Shown piece by piece: positions 25,266-35,514 of a stretch of 44,324 bases of DNA. Source of the stretch: Alphaproteobacteria bacterium casp-alpha6 (GTDB lineage Bacteria; Pseudomonadota; Alphaproteobacteria; Rhodobacterales; Rhodobacteraceae); contig LFER01000065.1 of NCBI GenBank assembly GCA_001510135.1, positions 1 to 44,324 of the forward strand, read 5' to 3'. The position numbers were made by a program, and so were the translations under genes. The notes under the pieces are model-generated. The model saw only the letters and a program-made list of their open reading frames with translations, was not told the origin of the DNA and made no database searches. Position 1 is the first letter of the stretch, and each line of letters opens with the position of its first letter.

Positions 25266-25870
25266 GCTTTGCCAGTTTTGCCTTTTATCTCTTTGCGCTC
25301 TCAACGATCATTGGCGGTTTTTTCACGGTCGTGGGGCGCAATCCAGTCCATTCTGTCTTGTGGTTGATCCTGTCTTTCTTATCTGCAGCCGGTCTGTTCG
25401 TTTTGCTCGGAGCGGAATTTGTCGCAATGTTGTTGGTCATTGTTTACGTCGGTGCAGTCGCGGTTCTGTTCTTATTTGTCGTGATGATGTTGGACGTGGA
25501 TTTTGCGGAGCTTAAGGCCGAAATGGCCCAATATCTGCCGCTTGCACTTTTTATCGGAGTGGTGCTTCTGATGCAGCTTGGAATGGCATTTGGTGTCTGG
25601 AGCGCTTCAGAGGGTGCGCAAGCCGCGCGCCGCTCAATCACGCCGGATGATGTAAGCAATACCGCGGCTTTGGGCCTGCTGCTTTATGATGAGTATTTTC
25701 TGCTCTTCCAACTGGCTGGGCTTATTTTGTTGGTGGCCATGATCGGGGCGATCGTATTGACCCTTCGCCATCGCAAAGACGTGAAACGACAAAACGTGCT
25801 GGAGCAGATGTATCGCGATCCGGCGAAAACACTGGAACTGAGAAACGTAAAACCGGGGCAGGGCCTGTAG
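25262..25870 (+). CDS. nuoJ: NADH-quinone oxidoreductase subunit J
   Basis: A 202-residue membrane-arm subunit. Five transmembrane helices are visible, including the pi-bulge helix 3 region [19 protein letters not shown], which is the family hallmark and part of the gating at the arm junction. The C-terminal tail is hydrophilic and ends near GQGL. The ATG overlaps the stop of the CMD-like gene. Confidence 0.96.
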   Translation: MSFASFAFYLFALSTIIGGFFTVVGRNPVHSVLWLILSFLSAAGLFVLLGAEFVAMLLVIVYVGAVAVLFLFVVMMLDVDFAELKAEMAQYLPLALFIGVVLLMQLGMAFGVWSASEGAQAARRSITPDDVSNTAALGLLLYDEYFLLFQLAGLILLVAMIGAIVLTLRHRKDVKRQNVLEQMYRDPAKTLELRNVKPGQGL

Positions 25871-25907
25871 CTGGCTGACGGGTTCGGACAAGAGAACTGA
25901 GGAAACT

Positions 25908-26213
25908 ATGATTGGTTTGGAACATTACCTGACGGTGGCGGCAACGCTCTTTGTCATTGGTATTTTTGGGCTCTTTCTTAATCGGAAGAATATCATCATC
26001 CTGTTGATGTCGGTTGAGCTTATCTTGCTCTCGGTCAACATTAACCTTGTGGCGTTTTCAAGCTTTGCACAGGACCTTGTGGGCCAAGTATTTACGCTCT
26101 TGGTTCTCACGGTGGCCGCGGCTGAGGCCGCGATTGGTCTTGCAATCCTTGTCAGTTTCTTCCGAAATCGCGGCACTATCGCGGTTGAAGATGTTAATGT
26201 GATGAAAGGATAA
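25908..26213 (+). CDS. nuoK: NADH-quinone oxidoreductase subunit K
   Basis: A 101-residue membrane subunit with three transmembrane helices and the proton-path glutamates in [15 protein letters not shown] and [22 protein letters not shown] precedes the start at 25908. The length and sequence are standard, and it lies 5 bases before nuoL. Confidence 0.97.
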   Translation: MIGLEHYLTVAATLFVIGIFGLFLNRKNIIILLMSVELILLSVNINLVAFSSFAQDLVGQVFTLLVLTVAAAEAAIGLAILVSFFRNRGTIAVEDVNVMKG

Positions 26214-26218
26214 GCGAT

Positions 26219-28318
26219 ATGTTGGCAAAGATTATCCTTTTTGCCCCGCTTCTTGGGGCTCTGATTGGCGGTTTTGGCTGGCGCATCATCGGTGAAAAAG
26301 GCGCTCAATGGGTAACGACCGGTTTGTTGTTTCTTGCGGCAGTTTTAAGCTGGATTGTTTTCCTGGGACTGGATGCAAGTGACACCCAACATATTTCCAT
26401 TCTCCGTTGGGTGGAAAGTGGAACGCTGAGCACAGACTGGTCTATTCGTCTGGACAGGCTGACCGCTATAATGCTTATTGTTGTGACGACAGTTTCTGCG
26501 CTCGTGCATCTTTATAGCTTTGGCTACATGGATCACGATCCGCAGTGGAAAGACGGCGAAAGCTATAAGCCGCGGTTCTTTGCATATCTGTCCTTTTTTA
26601 CATTTGCCATGTTGATGCTGGTCACATCAGACAATTTGCTGCAAATGTTCTTTGGCTGGGAAGGCGTGGGCGTTGCGTCATATCTGCTGATCGGTTTTTA
26701 TTACCGAAAGCCAAGCGCAAACGCGGCGGCGATCAAAGCCTTTGTCGTCAACCGCGTTGGAGACTTCGGTTTTGCCTTGGGGATCTTTGGGCTTTATTAC
26801 CTCACCGACAGCATCCGCTTTGATGATATCTTTGCCATGGCGCCAGAGCTTTCGCAGATGGAGATCCATTTCCTGTGGAGTGACTGGAATGCCGCCAACC
26901 TTTTGGCCTTTCTGTTGTTCATTGGCGCTATGGGAAAATCTGCGCAGCTCTTTCTGCACACATGGTTACCGGATGCGATGGAGGGCCCGACACCCGTTTC
27001 TGCGTTGATCCATGCGGCAACTATGGTCACGGCGGGCGTATTCCTAGTGTGTCGCATGTCCCCGCTTATGGAATACGCGCCACAAGCAATGGCGTTTGTT
27101 ACCATCATAGGTGCTTTTACAGCCTTCTTTGCCGCGACTGTTGGCTTGGTGCAAAACGATATCAAACGTGTGATTGCCTATTCGACCTGTTCGCAACTTG
27201 GCTATATGTTTGTTGCCGCCGGAGTAGGGGTTTACTCAGTGGCGATGTTCCATCTCTTTACGCATGCTTTCTTCAAAGCGATGCTGTTTCTTGGCGCGGG
27301 TTCCGTCATTCATGCGATGCATCATGAGCAGGACATGCGAAACTACGGCGCTTTACGCAAGAAAATCCCATATACATTCTGGGCAATGATGATCGGTACG
27401 CTTGCGATCACCGGTGTCGGTATTCCACTGACCCATGTTGGATTCGCAGGGTTCTTGTCCAAAGATGCTGTGATTGAAAGCGCTTGGGCGGGAACGAACG
27501 GCGGGGGAGCGTTCTGGCTTCTGGTTGTTGCTGCGCTGTTTACGTCCTTTTACAGCTGGCGTTTGATGTTCATGACGTTCTATGGCACGCCTCGTGGCGA
27601 TCAACATACCCATGATCACGCCCATGAAAGCCCAATGGTCATGTTGGCACCGCTCGCAGTACTGGCCCTTGGGGCCGTATTCTCGGGCATGATCTGGTAC
27701 GGCAGTTTTTTTGGAGATCACAAATCTGTAAATGACTTCTTTGGGATCCCCAATCACCATAGCGAAGCAACTGAAACAAGTGATCACGGCGAAGAAAAGG
27801 GTGCGCATAAGGAAAGTGTTGCACATAAAGACGAAAGTCATGAGCTGGCCCACTCTGGTCAGGCGCCACAGGGGGCGATTTTCCATCATCCTGAAAACCA
27901 CGTCATGGATGAAGCGCATCATGCCCCTACCTGGGTCAAAGTCAGCCCCTTCGTTGCAATGCTGATCGGATTTATCACTGCAGTATGGATGTATGTCTGG
28001 GATAAAGCGGCACCCGCGCGCATTGCTGAATTAAATCGTCCACTTTATTTGTTCCTGCTCAACAAATGGTATTTTGATGAAATTTATAATGCCATTTTCG
28101 TACGGCCTGCGAAAGCTTTGGGGCGGTTTCTCTGGAAACGCGGTGACGGGGCAACCATTGATGGTTCGATCAACGGGATTGCAATGGGGATCATTCCCTT
28201 CTTTACCCGCCTCGCTGGGCGTGCGCAGTCAGGATATATCTTTACATATGCCTTAGCGATGGTGATCGGGATTGTGGTCTTAGTCAGTTGGATGAGCTTT
28301 ACAGGAGGGGCAAAATAA
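26219..28318 (+). CDS. nuoL: NADH-quinone oxidoreductase subunit L, with a histidine-rich loop
   Basis: A 699-residue antiporter-like proton-pumping subunit at the far end of the membrane arm. Seen: the core with [19 protein letters not shown], the lysine helix [21 protein letters not shown], and the broken helix region around [15 protein letters not shown]. The C-terminal part should include the long lateral helix. Between about residues 510 and 570 lies a hydrophilic loop with about 12 histidines and many acidic residues (for example [17 protein letters not shown]), after a THDHAHES stretch. Such loops occur in relatives, but this one is long. The ATG follows AAAGGATAAG. Confidence 0.96.
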   Translation: MLAKIILFAPLLGALIGGFGWRIIGEKGAQWVTTGLLFLAAVLSWIVFLGLDASDTQHISILRWVESGTLSTDWSIRLDRLTAIMLIVVTTVSALVHLYSFGYMDHDPQWKDGESYKPRFFAYLSFFTFAMLMLVTSDNLLQMFFGWEGVGVASYLLIGFYYRKPSANAAAIKAFVVNRVGDFGFALGIFGLYYLTDSIRFDDIFAMAPELSQMEIHFLWSDWNAANLLAFLLFIGAMGKSAQLFLHTWLPDAMEGPTPVSALIHAATMVTAGVFLVCRMSPLMEYAPQAMAFVTIIGAFTAFFAATVGLVQNDIKRVIAYSTCSQLGYMFVAAGVGVYSVAMFHLFTHAFFKAMLFLGAGSVIHAMHHEQDMRNYGALRKKIPYTFWAMMIGTLAITGVGIPLTHVGFAGFLSKDAVIESAWAGTNGGGAFWLLVVAALFTSFYSWRLMFMTFYGTPRGDQHTHDHAHESPMVMLAPLAVLALGAVFSGMIWYGSFFGDHKSVNDFFGIPNHHSEATETSDHGEEKGAHKESVAHKDESHELAHSGQAPQGAIFHHPENHVMDEAHHAPTWVKVSPFVAMLIGFITAVWMYVWDKAAPARIAELNRPLYLFLLNKWYFDEIYNAIFVRPAKALGRFLWKRGDGATIDGSINGIAMGIIPFFTRLAGRAQSGYIFTYALAMVIGIVVLVSWMSFTGGAK

Positions 28319-29866
28319 ATGGATACGCTCTTGCTTTCATTTGTAACCTTCGCTCCGGCCGTCGCTGCGCTAATTCTTTTGGTTGTCGCGCGCGGCGAGG
28401 ACGCTGCCGCTGATTTGGTCGCCAAGCGTTTTGCACTGGCGGCGACGGGGTTCACCTTTTTGATATCGCTATTCATCTTGGCACAATTTGATCCGGAAAA
28501 TACGGGATTCCAGATGGTTGAAGAAGCCGAATGGATCATGGGGCTTAAATACAAGATGGGCGTTGATGGGATCAGCGTTTTATTCGTGATGCTCACAACC
28601 TTCATGATGCCCCTCGTGATTGCGGCGTCTTGGGGGGTTAAGACCCGGGTAAAGGAATACATGATTGCGTTTCTATTTCTTGAAACGCTGATGTTGGGCG
28701 TGTTTATGGCGCTTGATCTGGTGCTCTTTTACCTCTTTTTCGAGGCTGGTCTTATCCCGATGTTTCTGATTATTGGCATTTGGGGCGGGGCAGAGCGGAT
28801 TTATGCGTCCTTTAAATTCTTCCTGTATACGTTCCTTGGATCAGTTTTGATGCTGGTTGCCATGGTGGCGATGTTTGCAGAGGCGGGAACCACCGACATC
28901 CCGAGCCTGATGATCCACCAGTTTGATTTCGACAGCTTCAGCATTTTAGGTATCCAAATTGTGGGCGGAATGCAGACGCTGTTGTTTCTCGCCTTTTTTG
29001 CAAGCTTTGCAGTTAAGATGCCCATGTGGCCCGTGCATACTTGGTTGCCTGATGCCCATGTTCAGGCCCCAACTGCGGGATCGGTCGTTCTTGCCGCGAT
29101 TCTGTTGAAAATGGGGGGCTATGGGTTCTTGCGCTTCAGCTTGCCAATGTTCCCTGTTGGTTCAGAAGTGATGACGGGCTTTGTTTTCTGGCTGTCTGCG
29201 ATTGCAATCGTCTACACCTCACTGGTTGCGCTCGTGCAAGAGGATATGAAAAAGCTCATTGCCTATTCTTCGGTGGCCCATATGGGATATGTGACGATGG
29301 GGATTTTTGCCGCCAACCAGCAGGGGGTGGATGGTGCAATTTTCCAGATGTTGAGCCACGGATTTATCTCTGGCGCACTCTTCCTTTGTGTCGGGGTCGT
29401 CTATGATAGAATGCACACGCGCCAGATTGATGCCTACGGCGGTCTCGTGAACAATATGCCGGCTTACGCGCTTATCTTTATGCTATTTACAATGGCTAAC
29501 GTGGGGCTTCCTGGAACATCGGGTTTTATTGGCGAGTTTTTGACCCTTGTTGGTATTTTTCAAGTCAACACCTGGGTTGCTGTGGTGGCCACATCTGGTG
29601 TCATTCTGTCGGCCGCCTACGCATTTTGGTTGTATCGCCGTGTTATGATGGGGGATTTAATCAAGGAAAGTCTCAGAGCGATTACCGATCTGACCCGTCA
29701 GGAAAAACTGATCTTTGCTCCGCTGATTATCATGACAATTTTACTCGGTATCTATCCGGCGTTGGTGCTGGATATGACCGGCCCATCCGTCCAAGCCCTT
29801 GTTGAAAACTTTCACGCGGCAACCGCTGAGGCCGGATTAAGCAACAAACTTGCGGCATCGCAATAA
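28319..29866 (+). CDS. nuoM: NADH-quinone oxidoreductase subunit M
   Basis: A 515-residue antiporter-like proton pump of the membrane arm. Visible landmarks are [18 protein letters not shown] with the conserved Glu, the lysine helix [22 protein letters not shown], and [16 protein letters not shown]. It has about fourteen transmembrane helices. It starts directly at the base after the nuoL stop (TAA-ATG), so it probably depends on coupled translation. Confidence 0.97.
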   Translation: MDTLLLSFVTFAPAVAALILLVVARGEDAAADLVAKRFALAATGFTFLISLFILAQFDPENTGFQMVEEAEWIMGLKYKMGVDGISVLFVMLTTFMMPLVIAASWGVKTRVKEYMIAFLFLETLMLGVFMALDLVLFYLFFEAGLIPMFLIIGIWGGAERIYASFKFFLYTFLGSVLMLVAMVAMFAEAGTTDIPSLMIHQFDFDSFSILGIQIVGGMQTLLFLAFFASFAVKMPMWPVHTWLPDAHVQAPTAGSVVLAAILLKMGGYGFLRFSLPMFPVGSEVMTGFVFWLSAIAIVYTSLVALVQEDMKKLIAYSSVAHMGYVTMGIFAANQQGVDGAIFQMLSHGFISGALFLCVGVVYDRMHTRQIDAYGGLVNNMPAYALIFMLFTMANVGLPGTSGFIGEFLTLVGIFQVNTWVAVVATSGVILSAAYAFWLYRRVMMGDLIKESLRAITDLTRQEKLIFAPLIIMTILLGIYPALVLDMTGPSVQALVENFHAATAEAGLSNKLAASQ

Positions 29867-29878
29867 GGAGAACGAGAG

Positions 29879-31321
29879 ATGATCCAAGCAGACCTGAATG
29901 TCATCCTCCCTGAAATTTTGCTGTCTCTCTATGCCATGTTTGCGCTCTTGGGCGGGGTCTATGGCGGCAAGGACCGCTTGAGCGTACCACTTATTTTTGC
30001 AACCGCGGGCGTCTTTGTGATCCTGGCATTTATAGTGTCTGGGTCTTCAAATGGAACGCAAACCGCTTTTGGCGGCATGTTTATAAACGATGGCTTTGCA
30101 CGGTTTTCCAAAGTTTTGATACTGGTCTCGGCAGCTGTGGTCTTGATTATCAGTCCGGATTATCTGCGGAGCCGAAAATTACTGCATTTCGAATATCCTA
30201 TTCTGATTGCCCTGTCGGTTGTCGGCATGATGATGATGGTGTCCTCGGGTGATTTGATGTCGCTTTACATGGGACTGGAGCTCCAGTCTCTTTGCCTTTA
30301 TGTCGTTGCATCCATGCGTCGGGATAGTTTGAAATCGACAGAAGCGGGATTGAAATATTTCGTGCTAGGTGCATTGGCTTCAGGTTTGTTGTTGTACGGT
30401 GCTTCGCTCTGTTATGGCTATGCCGGAACAACAAGCTTTGAGGGCATCATCGCCGCTGCTGGCGATGATCATGCAGATGTGGGTCTTTTGATCGGCTTGG
30501 TGATGATCCTCTCGGGACTGGCCTTTAAGGTTTCAGCTGTTCCGTTTCACATGTGGACGCCAGATGTCTACGAAGGTGCTCCTACTCCAGTGACGGCCTT
30601 TTTTGCCACCGCGCCCAAGGTCGCAGCGATGGCACTTTTCGCGCGTGTGATGCATGATGCTTTTGGGGGTATCGTCGGAGATTGGCAGCAGGTGGTTGCG
30701 CTTATTTCTGTTTTGTCCATGTATCTGGGCGCCATTGCGGCGATCGGGCAGAGCAATATCAAACGCCTCATGGCTTATTCGTCTATTGCGCATATGGGCT
30801 ATGCGCTCATGGGGCTTGCCTCTGGAACCGCTTATGGGGTTGAGGCGATGCTGACTTACATGACCATCTATGTGACCATGAACATCGGGACATTTGCGTT
30901 TATCCTGATGATGGAGCGTGACGGACAGCCGGTGACAGATATTGCATCCCTTTCCATGCTCTCGCGCGCTGCACCGGGCAAAGCTTTGGCGATGTTGGTT
31001 CTTCTGTTCAGCCTTGCTGGCGTGCCGCCATCGCTTGGATTTTTTGCCAAATGGGGTGTCTGGAATGCCGCCCTTGATGCGGGGTTGATCTGGCTCGTCG
31101 TGGCGAGTGCTGTGGCGAGTGGGATTGGTGCTTATTATTATTTGCGCATCGTATATCTGATGTATTTTGGTCAAGAACCCCAAGATGCGTTGGATCGTCG
31201 GCGGGCGCCCATTTTGGGAACTGTAATGAGCGTGAGTGCCCTGGTCATGGTGGTGGGCGTGGTCAGCCTGTTTGGCATCGAAGGTGCCGCCGAGGCCGCC
31301 GCAAATACATTGCTGCGCTGA
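29879..31321 (+). CDS. nuoN: NADH-quinone oxidoreductase subunit N
   Basis: A 480-residue antiporter-like pump, the third of the membrane arm. The usual landmarks are present: [15 protein letters not shown] with the key Glu, [26 protein letters not shown]-type lysine helix (two parts around 30520-30590), and [29 protein letters not shown] precedes the start. It is the last nuo gene; the biotin ligase follows at once with no ATG of its own. Confidence 0.97.
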   Translation: MIQADLNVILPEILLSLYAMFALLGGVYGGKDRLSVPLIFATAGVFVILAFIVSGSSNGTQTAFGGMFINDGFARFSKVLILVSAAVVLIISPDYLRSRKLLHFEYPILIALSVVGMMMMVSSGDLMSLYMGLELQSLCLYVVASMRRDSLKSTEAGLKYFVLGALASGLLLYGASLCYGYAGTTSFEGIIAAAGDDHADVGLLIGLVMILSGLAFKVSAVPFHMWTPDVYEGAPTPVTAFFATAPKVAAMALFARVMHDAFGGIVGDWQQVVALISVLSMYLGAIAAIGQSNIKRLMAYSSIAHMGYALMGLASGTAYGVEAMLTYMTIYVTMNIGTFAFILMMERDGQPVTDIASLSMLSRAAPGKALAMLVLLFSLAGVPPSLGFFAKWGVWNAALDAGLIWLVVASAVASGIGAYYYLRIVYLMYFGQEPQDALDRRRAPILGTVMSVSALVMVVGVVSLFGIEGAAEAAANTLLR

Positions 31322-31325
31322 AGCT

Positions 31326-32072
31326 TTGGGCGATTACGAGAAACAGATCTATAAAGAGGTGGACAGCACCAATTCCCTTGCTTTGCGGCTTTTGAATGAT
31401 ATTTCCCGCCCCACATGGATTATGGCAGAAAAACAGACTGCAGGTCGGGGTCGGCGGGGCCGGGCTTGGATGGACCAGAGTGGTAATTTTGCAGCGACCT
31501 TGGTTCTCTTTCCAAAAGAGAAACCTGCAGAGCAGGCTTTGCGCTCCTTTGTGGCCTCACTTGCGCTTTATGAGACATTTGTGATGCTCACGGGACAGGA
31601 AACGGTATTTTCGCTGAAATGGCCCAATGATGTTTTGCTCAAAGGTCGTAAAGTTGCAGGCATTTTGCTGGAAACAGAAAAGAGAAAATCTGGGCAAGAT
31701 GCCTTGTTGATTGGTGTTGGCGTCAATCTTCTCACTGCACCGGATAGTGGGGATCTGGAGGGCCGCGCAACGCCGCCTACGGCACTGTTTCCTGAAACAG
31801 GAATAAAGGTCACACCGGAACGTTTTCTTGATACGCTTATGTCCTGTTATGCACGCCTTGAGGCGCTGTTTCAGCAAGATGGTTTTTTACCTATCCGGCA
31901 AAGCTGGACAGAGCGGGCAAGCCATATTGGGGAGCAGATCAAGGCAAGGCTTCCTGACAGAGACATCACAGGCCTATTTGACAGGATCGATGAAAAAGGT
32001 CATCTGGTCATACAAACTGCCACAGGCATTCAAAGCATTGCTGCGGCTGAGGTATATTTCGGGGGGGTGTGA
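31326..32072 (+). CDS. birA: Biotin-[acetyl-CoA-carboxylase] ligase (monofunctional BirA)
   Basis: The enzyme makes biotinoyl-AMP and attaches biotin to carrier domains such as that of MccA (Lys607) and the acetyl-CoA carboxylase carrier. About 248 residues from TTG 31326. Motifs: KEVDSTNS at the start, the biotinoyl-AMP loop GRGRRGRAW, and KWPNDVLLKGRKVAGILLE with the catalytic Lys. There is no N-terminal helix-turn-helix, so it is not a repressor. No ATG lies between the nuoN stop and the KEVDSTNS motif. The only upstream ATG in frame (31236) overlaps nuoN by 86 bases and gives an odd Trp-rich leader. TTG, 4 bases after the nuoN stop, is the best guess. It is coupled to coaX. Confidence 0.88.
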   Translation: MGDYEKQIYKEVDSTNSLALRLLNDISRPTWIMAEKQTAGRGRRGRAWMDQSGNFAATLVLFPKEKPAEQALRSFVASLALYETFVMLTGQETVFSLKWPNDVLLKGRKVAGILLETEKRKSGQDALLIGVGVNLLTAPDSGDLEGRATPPTALFPETGIKVTPERFLDTLMSCYARLEALFQQDGFLPIRQSWTERASHIGEQIKARLPDRDITGLFDRIDEKGHLVIQTATGIQSIAAAEVYFGGV

Positions 32073-32074
32073 AC

Positions 32075-32854
32075 ATGCTGCTTACAATTGATTGCGGGAA
32101 CACGAATACGGTCTTTGCCATCTGGGATGGAGCCAAATTCATTGCCACTTGGCGTACGGCAACCGAACACCAGCGTACGGCAGATCAATATTTTGTCTGG
32201 CTGTCGACCTTGATGGAGGCGCAGAAAATTTCCGCCAATATCACAGATGTCGTTGTTGCGACTTCTGTGCCTCGGGTGGTGTTTAATCTGCGGGTGCTGT
32301 GTGATCGTTATTTTGGCTGCCGTCCCTTGGTTGTTGGAAAACCGGATTGTCAGCTGCCAATAGAGCCAAGGATTGATCCAGGCGCACGCGCTGGCGGGGA
32401 TCGGCTTGCCAATGTGGCAGGTGCCTATGCGCGCCATGGCGGAGATTGCGTCGTTGTTGATTTTGGTACAGCAACCAATTTTGACGTCGTCGCGCAGGAT
32501 GGGGCCTATGTGGGGGGCATTATCGCGCCCGGAGTGAACCTGAACCTTGAGGCGCTCCATACCCGCACCGCTGCGCTGCCCCATGTGGACATCACCCAGC
32601 CCGAGAAGGTCATTGGAACCAATACGGTTGCCTGCATTCAGTCCGGAATATTCTGGGGCTGTGTCTCTATGATTGAAGGGCTGGTTGTGCGGATGCGTCA
32701 GGAAGTGGGAAAACCGTTGAAAGTTATCGGTACCGGTGGACTTGCGCCATTGTTTGATCAGGTTCCAGGGCTATTTGACGTCATAGAGGACGATCTGACC
32801 ATTTTCGGTTTGACGGTCATTTATGCCTATAACAAGACATTGGAGCAGCAATGA
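32075..32854 (+). CDS. coaX: Type III pantothenate kinase
   Basis: A 259-residue kinase of the ASKHA fold that phosphorylates pantothenate in the first step of coenzyme A synthesis. Motifs seen: the phosphate loop TIDCGNTNTVFAIWDG, GGDRLANVAGAYARHGG with the catalytic Asp, DFGTATNFDVV, and GVNLNLEALHTRTAALP. The start at ATG 32075 follows a run of G that can serve as ribosome site; GTG 32069 is in frame, overlapping the birA stop, and would add two residues. birA-coaX-rnj is a recurring order in alphaproteobacteria. Confidence 0.95.
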   Translation: MLLTIDCGNTNTVFAIWDGAKFIATWRTATEHQRTADQYFVWLSTLMEAQKISANITDVVVATSVPRVVFNLRVLCDRYFGCRPLVVGKPDCQLPIEPRIDPGARAGGDRLANVAGAYARHGGDCVVVDFGTATNFDVVAQDGAYVGGIIAPGVNLNLEALHTRTAALPHVDITQPEKVIGTNTVACIQSGIFWGCVSMIEGLVVRMRQEVGKPLKVIGTGGLAPLFDQVPGLFDVIEDDLTIFGLTVIYAYNKTLEQQ

Positions 32855-34518
32855 GTACTGATCGATTAATTTACCTGCCGCTTGGTGGGGCGGGTGAGAT
32901 CGGTATGAACGCCTATGTCTACGGCTATGGCCCCAAGGACAAAGAACGGCTGATTGTGGTGGATCTGGGTGTGACTTTCCCAGATATGGACGGCACGCCG
33001 GGCGTGGATCTGATTTTTCCGGATATTTCATGGCTGGAAGAGCGGCGCAATCAAATCGAGGCGATCTTTATCACCCATGCACATGAAGACCATGTGGGGG
33101 CTGTTGGCCATCTTTGGGAAAAGCTTGGTGCGCCCATCTATGCCCGCGCCTTTACCGCCCATATTGCGCGGGGCAAACTGGCCGAATATGGCTTGCCGGA
33201 AACGGTGGTGCGTACAGCGTCTTGCTGGCCTAACCAGGTCACCGCTGGGCCCTTTGATGTCTCTTTTGTTCCCGTCTCGCACTCCATACCCGAAAGCAGC
33301 GCCTTGGCGATCGTTACGCCTTCGGGTCGATTGATCCATACCGGTGATTTCAAATTGGACAGGTCCCCCATCGTAGGTGAACCCTTTGACGAAACGCTTT
33401 GGAAAGAAGTGGCAAAAGATGGGGTCAAAGCACTGATCTGCGATAGCACAAACGTCTTTTCCACGCATGAAGGACGCTCTGAGTCAAGCCTCGGACATCA
33501 TATCGAAAAACTGGTTGCTGACGCGCCTCACATGGTTGTGGCCACGACGTTTGCGAGCAATGTGGCGCGGGTTAAAACTCTTGCAGATGCCGGTAAACGG
33601 GCAGGACGGTCTATCTGTCTTATGGGGCGCGCGATGCGCCGCATGATCGAAGCCGCGCTGGAAACCGGAGTGCTGAGCGATTTTCCAAAAACGGTCAGTC
33701 CAGAAGACGCAGATGCAATTCCAAGAGAAAACCTTATGTTGCTCGTCACCGGCAGTCAGGGTGAACGGCGCGCCGCCAGTGCGCAGCTTGCAGCAGGAAA
33801 ATTTCAAGGGATGGAGCTGAAGGAAGGTGATCTTTTCCTATTTTCTTCCAAAACCATTCCCGGAAATGAAAAGGGTGTGATCCGGATTATCAATCAGCTT
33901 TCGGAAAAAGGGGTGGATGTGGTTGATGACAGCTCTGGGTTTTATCATGTGTCAGGCCATGCCAACCAACCCGATCTGAGCTTTATGCATCAGTTGGTGG
34001 ATCCTCAAATGGTCATTCCGATGCATGGTGAACACCGCCATTTGCGCGCCCACAGTAAATTGGCCCAAGACAACGGGAAACTGTCGCTTGTCTGTGTGAA
34101 TGGCATGATGCTTGATCTCTCTGGAAACGCCCCCAAGGTGGTTGAATATATCGACACCGGTCGGGTCTATCTTGATGGCAAAGTCCAATATGGAGCGCTG
34201 GATGGGATTGTACGTGATCGCATCCGAATGGCATTGAATGGGTTGGTGATCATTAATGTCGTGATGGATGATGAAGATGATCTTCTGGGCGAACCATGGG
34301 TTGAAATACGCGGCCTGCCGCCACAAGGAAGTTCAAACGCACCCTTGGAAGACATTCTAGAAGAGGACCTGAGCCAGTATCTTGGTCGTGCGGGGCGCAA
34401 GACGCTTAAGGATGATGATGCTCTAGAGGCGGGGTTGGTGAAGATTGCGCGCCAAAGTTGTCTGTCCGAAACCGGTAAACGGCCCGAGGTCAGTGTGACG
34501 ATCAGTCGTTTGATGTAA
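32851..34518 (+). CDS. rnj: Ribonuclease J
   Basis: A 555-residue metallo-beta-lactamase/beta-CASP nuclease that matures and degrades RNA as a 5'-3' exonuclease and endonuclease. The zinc motif HAHEDH is at residues 76-81, with HTGDFKLD and the beta-CASP segments (CDSTNVFSTHEGRSE, VTGSQGERRA, SGHA, PMHGEHRHLRAHSKLA) following. The ATGA start overlaps coaX. It is the last gene of the nuo-birA-coaX-rnj run, convergent with the di-heme gene; no convincing terminator is visible in the 17-base gap. Confidence 0.95.
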   Translation: MSTDRLIYLPLGGAGEIGMNAYVYGYGPKDKERLIVVDLGVTFPDMDGTPGVDLIFPDISWLEERRNQIEAIFITHAHEDHVGAVGHLWEKLGAPIYARAFTAHIARGKLAEYGLPETVVRTASCWPNQVTAGPFDVSFVPVSHSIPESSALAIVTPSGRLIHTGDFKLDRSPIVGEPFDETLWKEVAKDGVKALICDSTNVFSTHEGRSESSLGHHIEKLVADAPHMVVATTFASNVARVKTLADAGKRAGRSICLMGRAMRRMIEAALETGVLSDFPKTVSPEDADAIPRENLMLLVTGSQGERRAASAQLAAGKFQGMELKEGDLFLFSSKTIPGNEKGVIRIINQLSEKGVDVVDDSSGFYHVSGHANQPDLSFMHQLVDPQMVIPMHGEHRHLRAHSKLAQDNGKLSLVCVNGMMLDLSGNAPKVVEYIDTGRVYLDGKVQYGALDGIVRDRIRMALNGLVIINVVMDDEDDLLGEPWVEIRGLPPQGSSNAPLEDILEEDLSQYLGRAGRKTLKDDDALEAGLVKIARQSCLSETGKRPEVSVTISRLM

Positions 34519-34535
34519 GTTCTACTTTTGTCGGG

Positions 34536-35514
34536 TCACTTTTTTGGGTCAAGTGATCGGATATAAGCTGCGATAAGGTCAAGACCTTCTTGGTCCAACG
34601 TGCTGCGTCCAAGTTCTGGCATCATCACTCCCGGATCAAGCGAATTCATCCGAAAATAAAGAATGGATTTTTCAGGTCTGCCCGGATCGATATCCACCAA
34701 TAACCCACCTGATCCACGACCTGCTGCCACGGGTTTTTTTGTGGATGCCAAGGTGAAGAGGGCGGTCTTCCTCTAGGTTGAGGTAAAGTCCGGACGTATC
34801 CGCGGGAAGGCCTTGGGCGTGGCAGGGCGCACAATTAGCTTCGAGGTAACTGCGCGCGCGCCTCTCAAGGGGAAGGTTATTGTCTCTATAATCAGGGGTG
34901 GGAATGACATCGGGTACATGGGTTATCACACCTGCCTGAACCAAATGTTCAAGCTGACCCTTTTTGGCCAAATGGCGGGGGCGCGGGCCTATCGGGGTTA
35001 TTTTGCCATGCGCATTCGTGTGACATCCACCGCATTGATTAAAATTTGGCACGCGATACTCAATCATCCCAAAGGAGGTGTCCAGCCTCAGATTGGCCCC
35101 CGCCAATTTTAACTTGGCCTCTGTGCCGTCTTCGTTCCAAAGATAAGGGTAACCCACCCATCCTGTGTCTTTATGTATCAGGACCCGAGTTTCCACTTTT
35201 CGTGTTCCATAACGAAAAGTTTTGACAAGTGCTGATCCTACTGGGAAAGGAAGGATCCCATCCGTGCCCGGATCGAGAACTTCTGGGGTATAAATGAAAC
35301 GGTCTTTCTCAGCAAAATCAGAAAACAGAGGTGCTGTGATGTCATAGCCCACAACGCCCTTTGACGGTCGCAGCGCACTGGGATCTTCAAAAAAACCAAA
35401 TGCCGCTAATGTGCGGGGTGGTTTTGATGCCAGCAATATTTCTGTATTGACCTCTGCGCGAGCCATTCCTGTTAGGAGGAAAAAGGCCAAAATCCATCGT
35501 GTCATGGGGTCCAT
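34536..35514 (-). pseudogene. Secreted di-heme cytochrome-like protein (TIGR03806-like), frameshifted
   Basis: The reading frame from 35514 encodes a signal peptide (MTRWILAFFLLTGMARA, from the Met at codon 4), then a domain with two heme-c motifs, CGGCH and CAPCH. It matches what I recall of the HNE_0200/TIGR03806 family, found next to beta-helix proteins. The frame breaks at a run of seven A (minus strand; T-run 34734-34740). The shifted frame then gives a leftover that ends with VMMPELGR, LIAAYIRSLDP and a stop at 34536. Removing one A restores one continuous protein of about 325 residues. The break could be a sequencing error, a true mutation, or slippage; the rest of the coding pattern is intact. 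It overlaps the end of the beta-helix gene by 13 bases. Confidence 0.78.

Noticed and set aside
34731-34745. Programmed -1 ribosomal frameshift at the A-run of the di-heme gene
   Set aside because: The change needed is +1 (or -2), whereas classic A-rich slippery heptamers give -1. An indel in the homopolymer is a simpler explanation.
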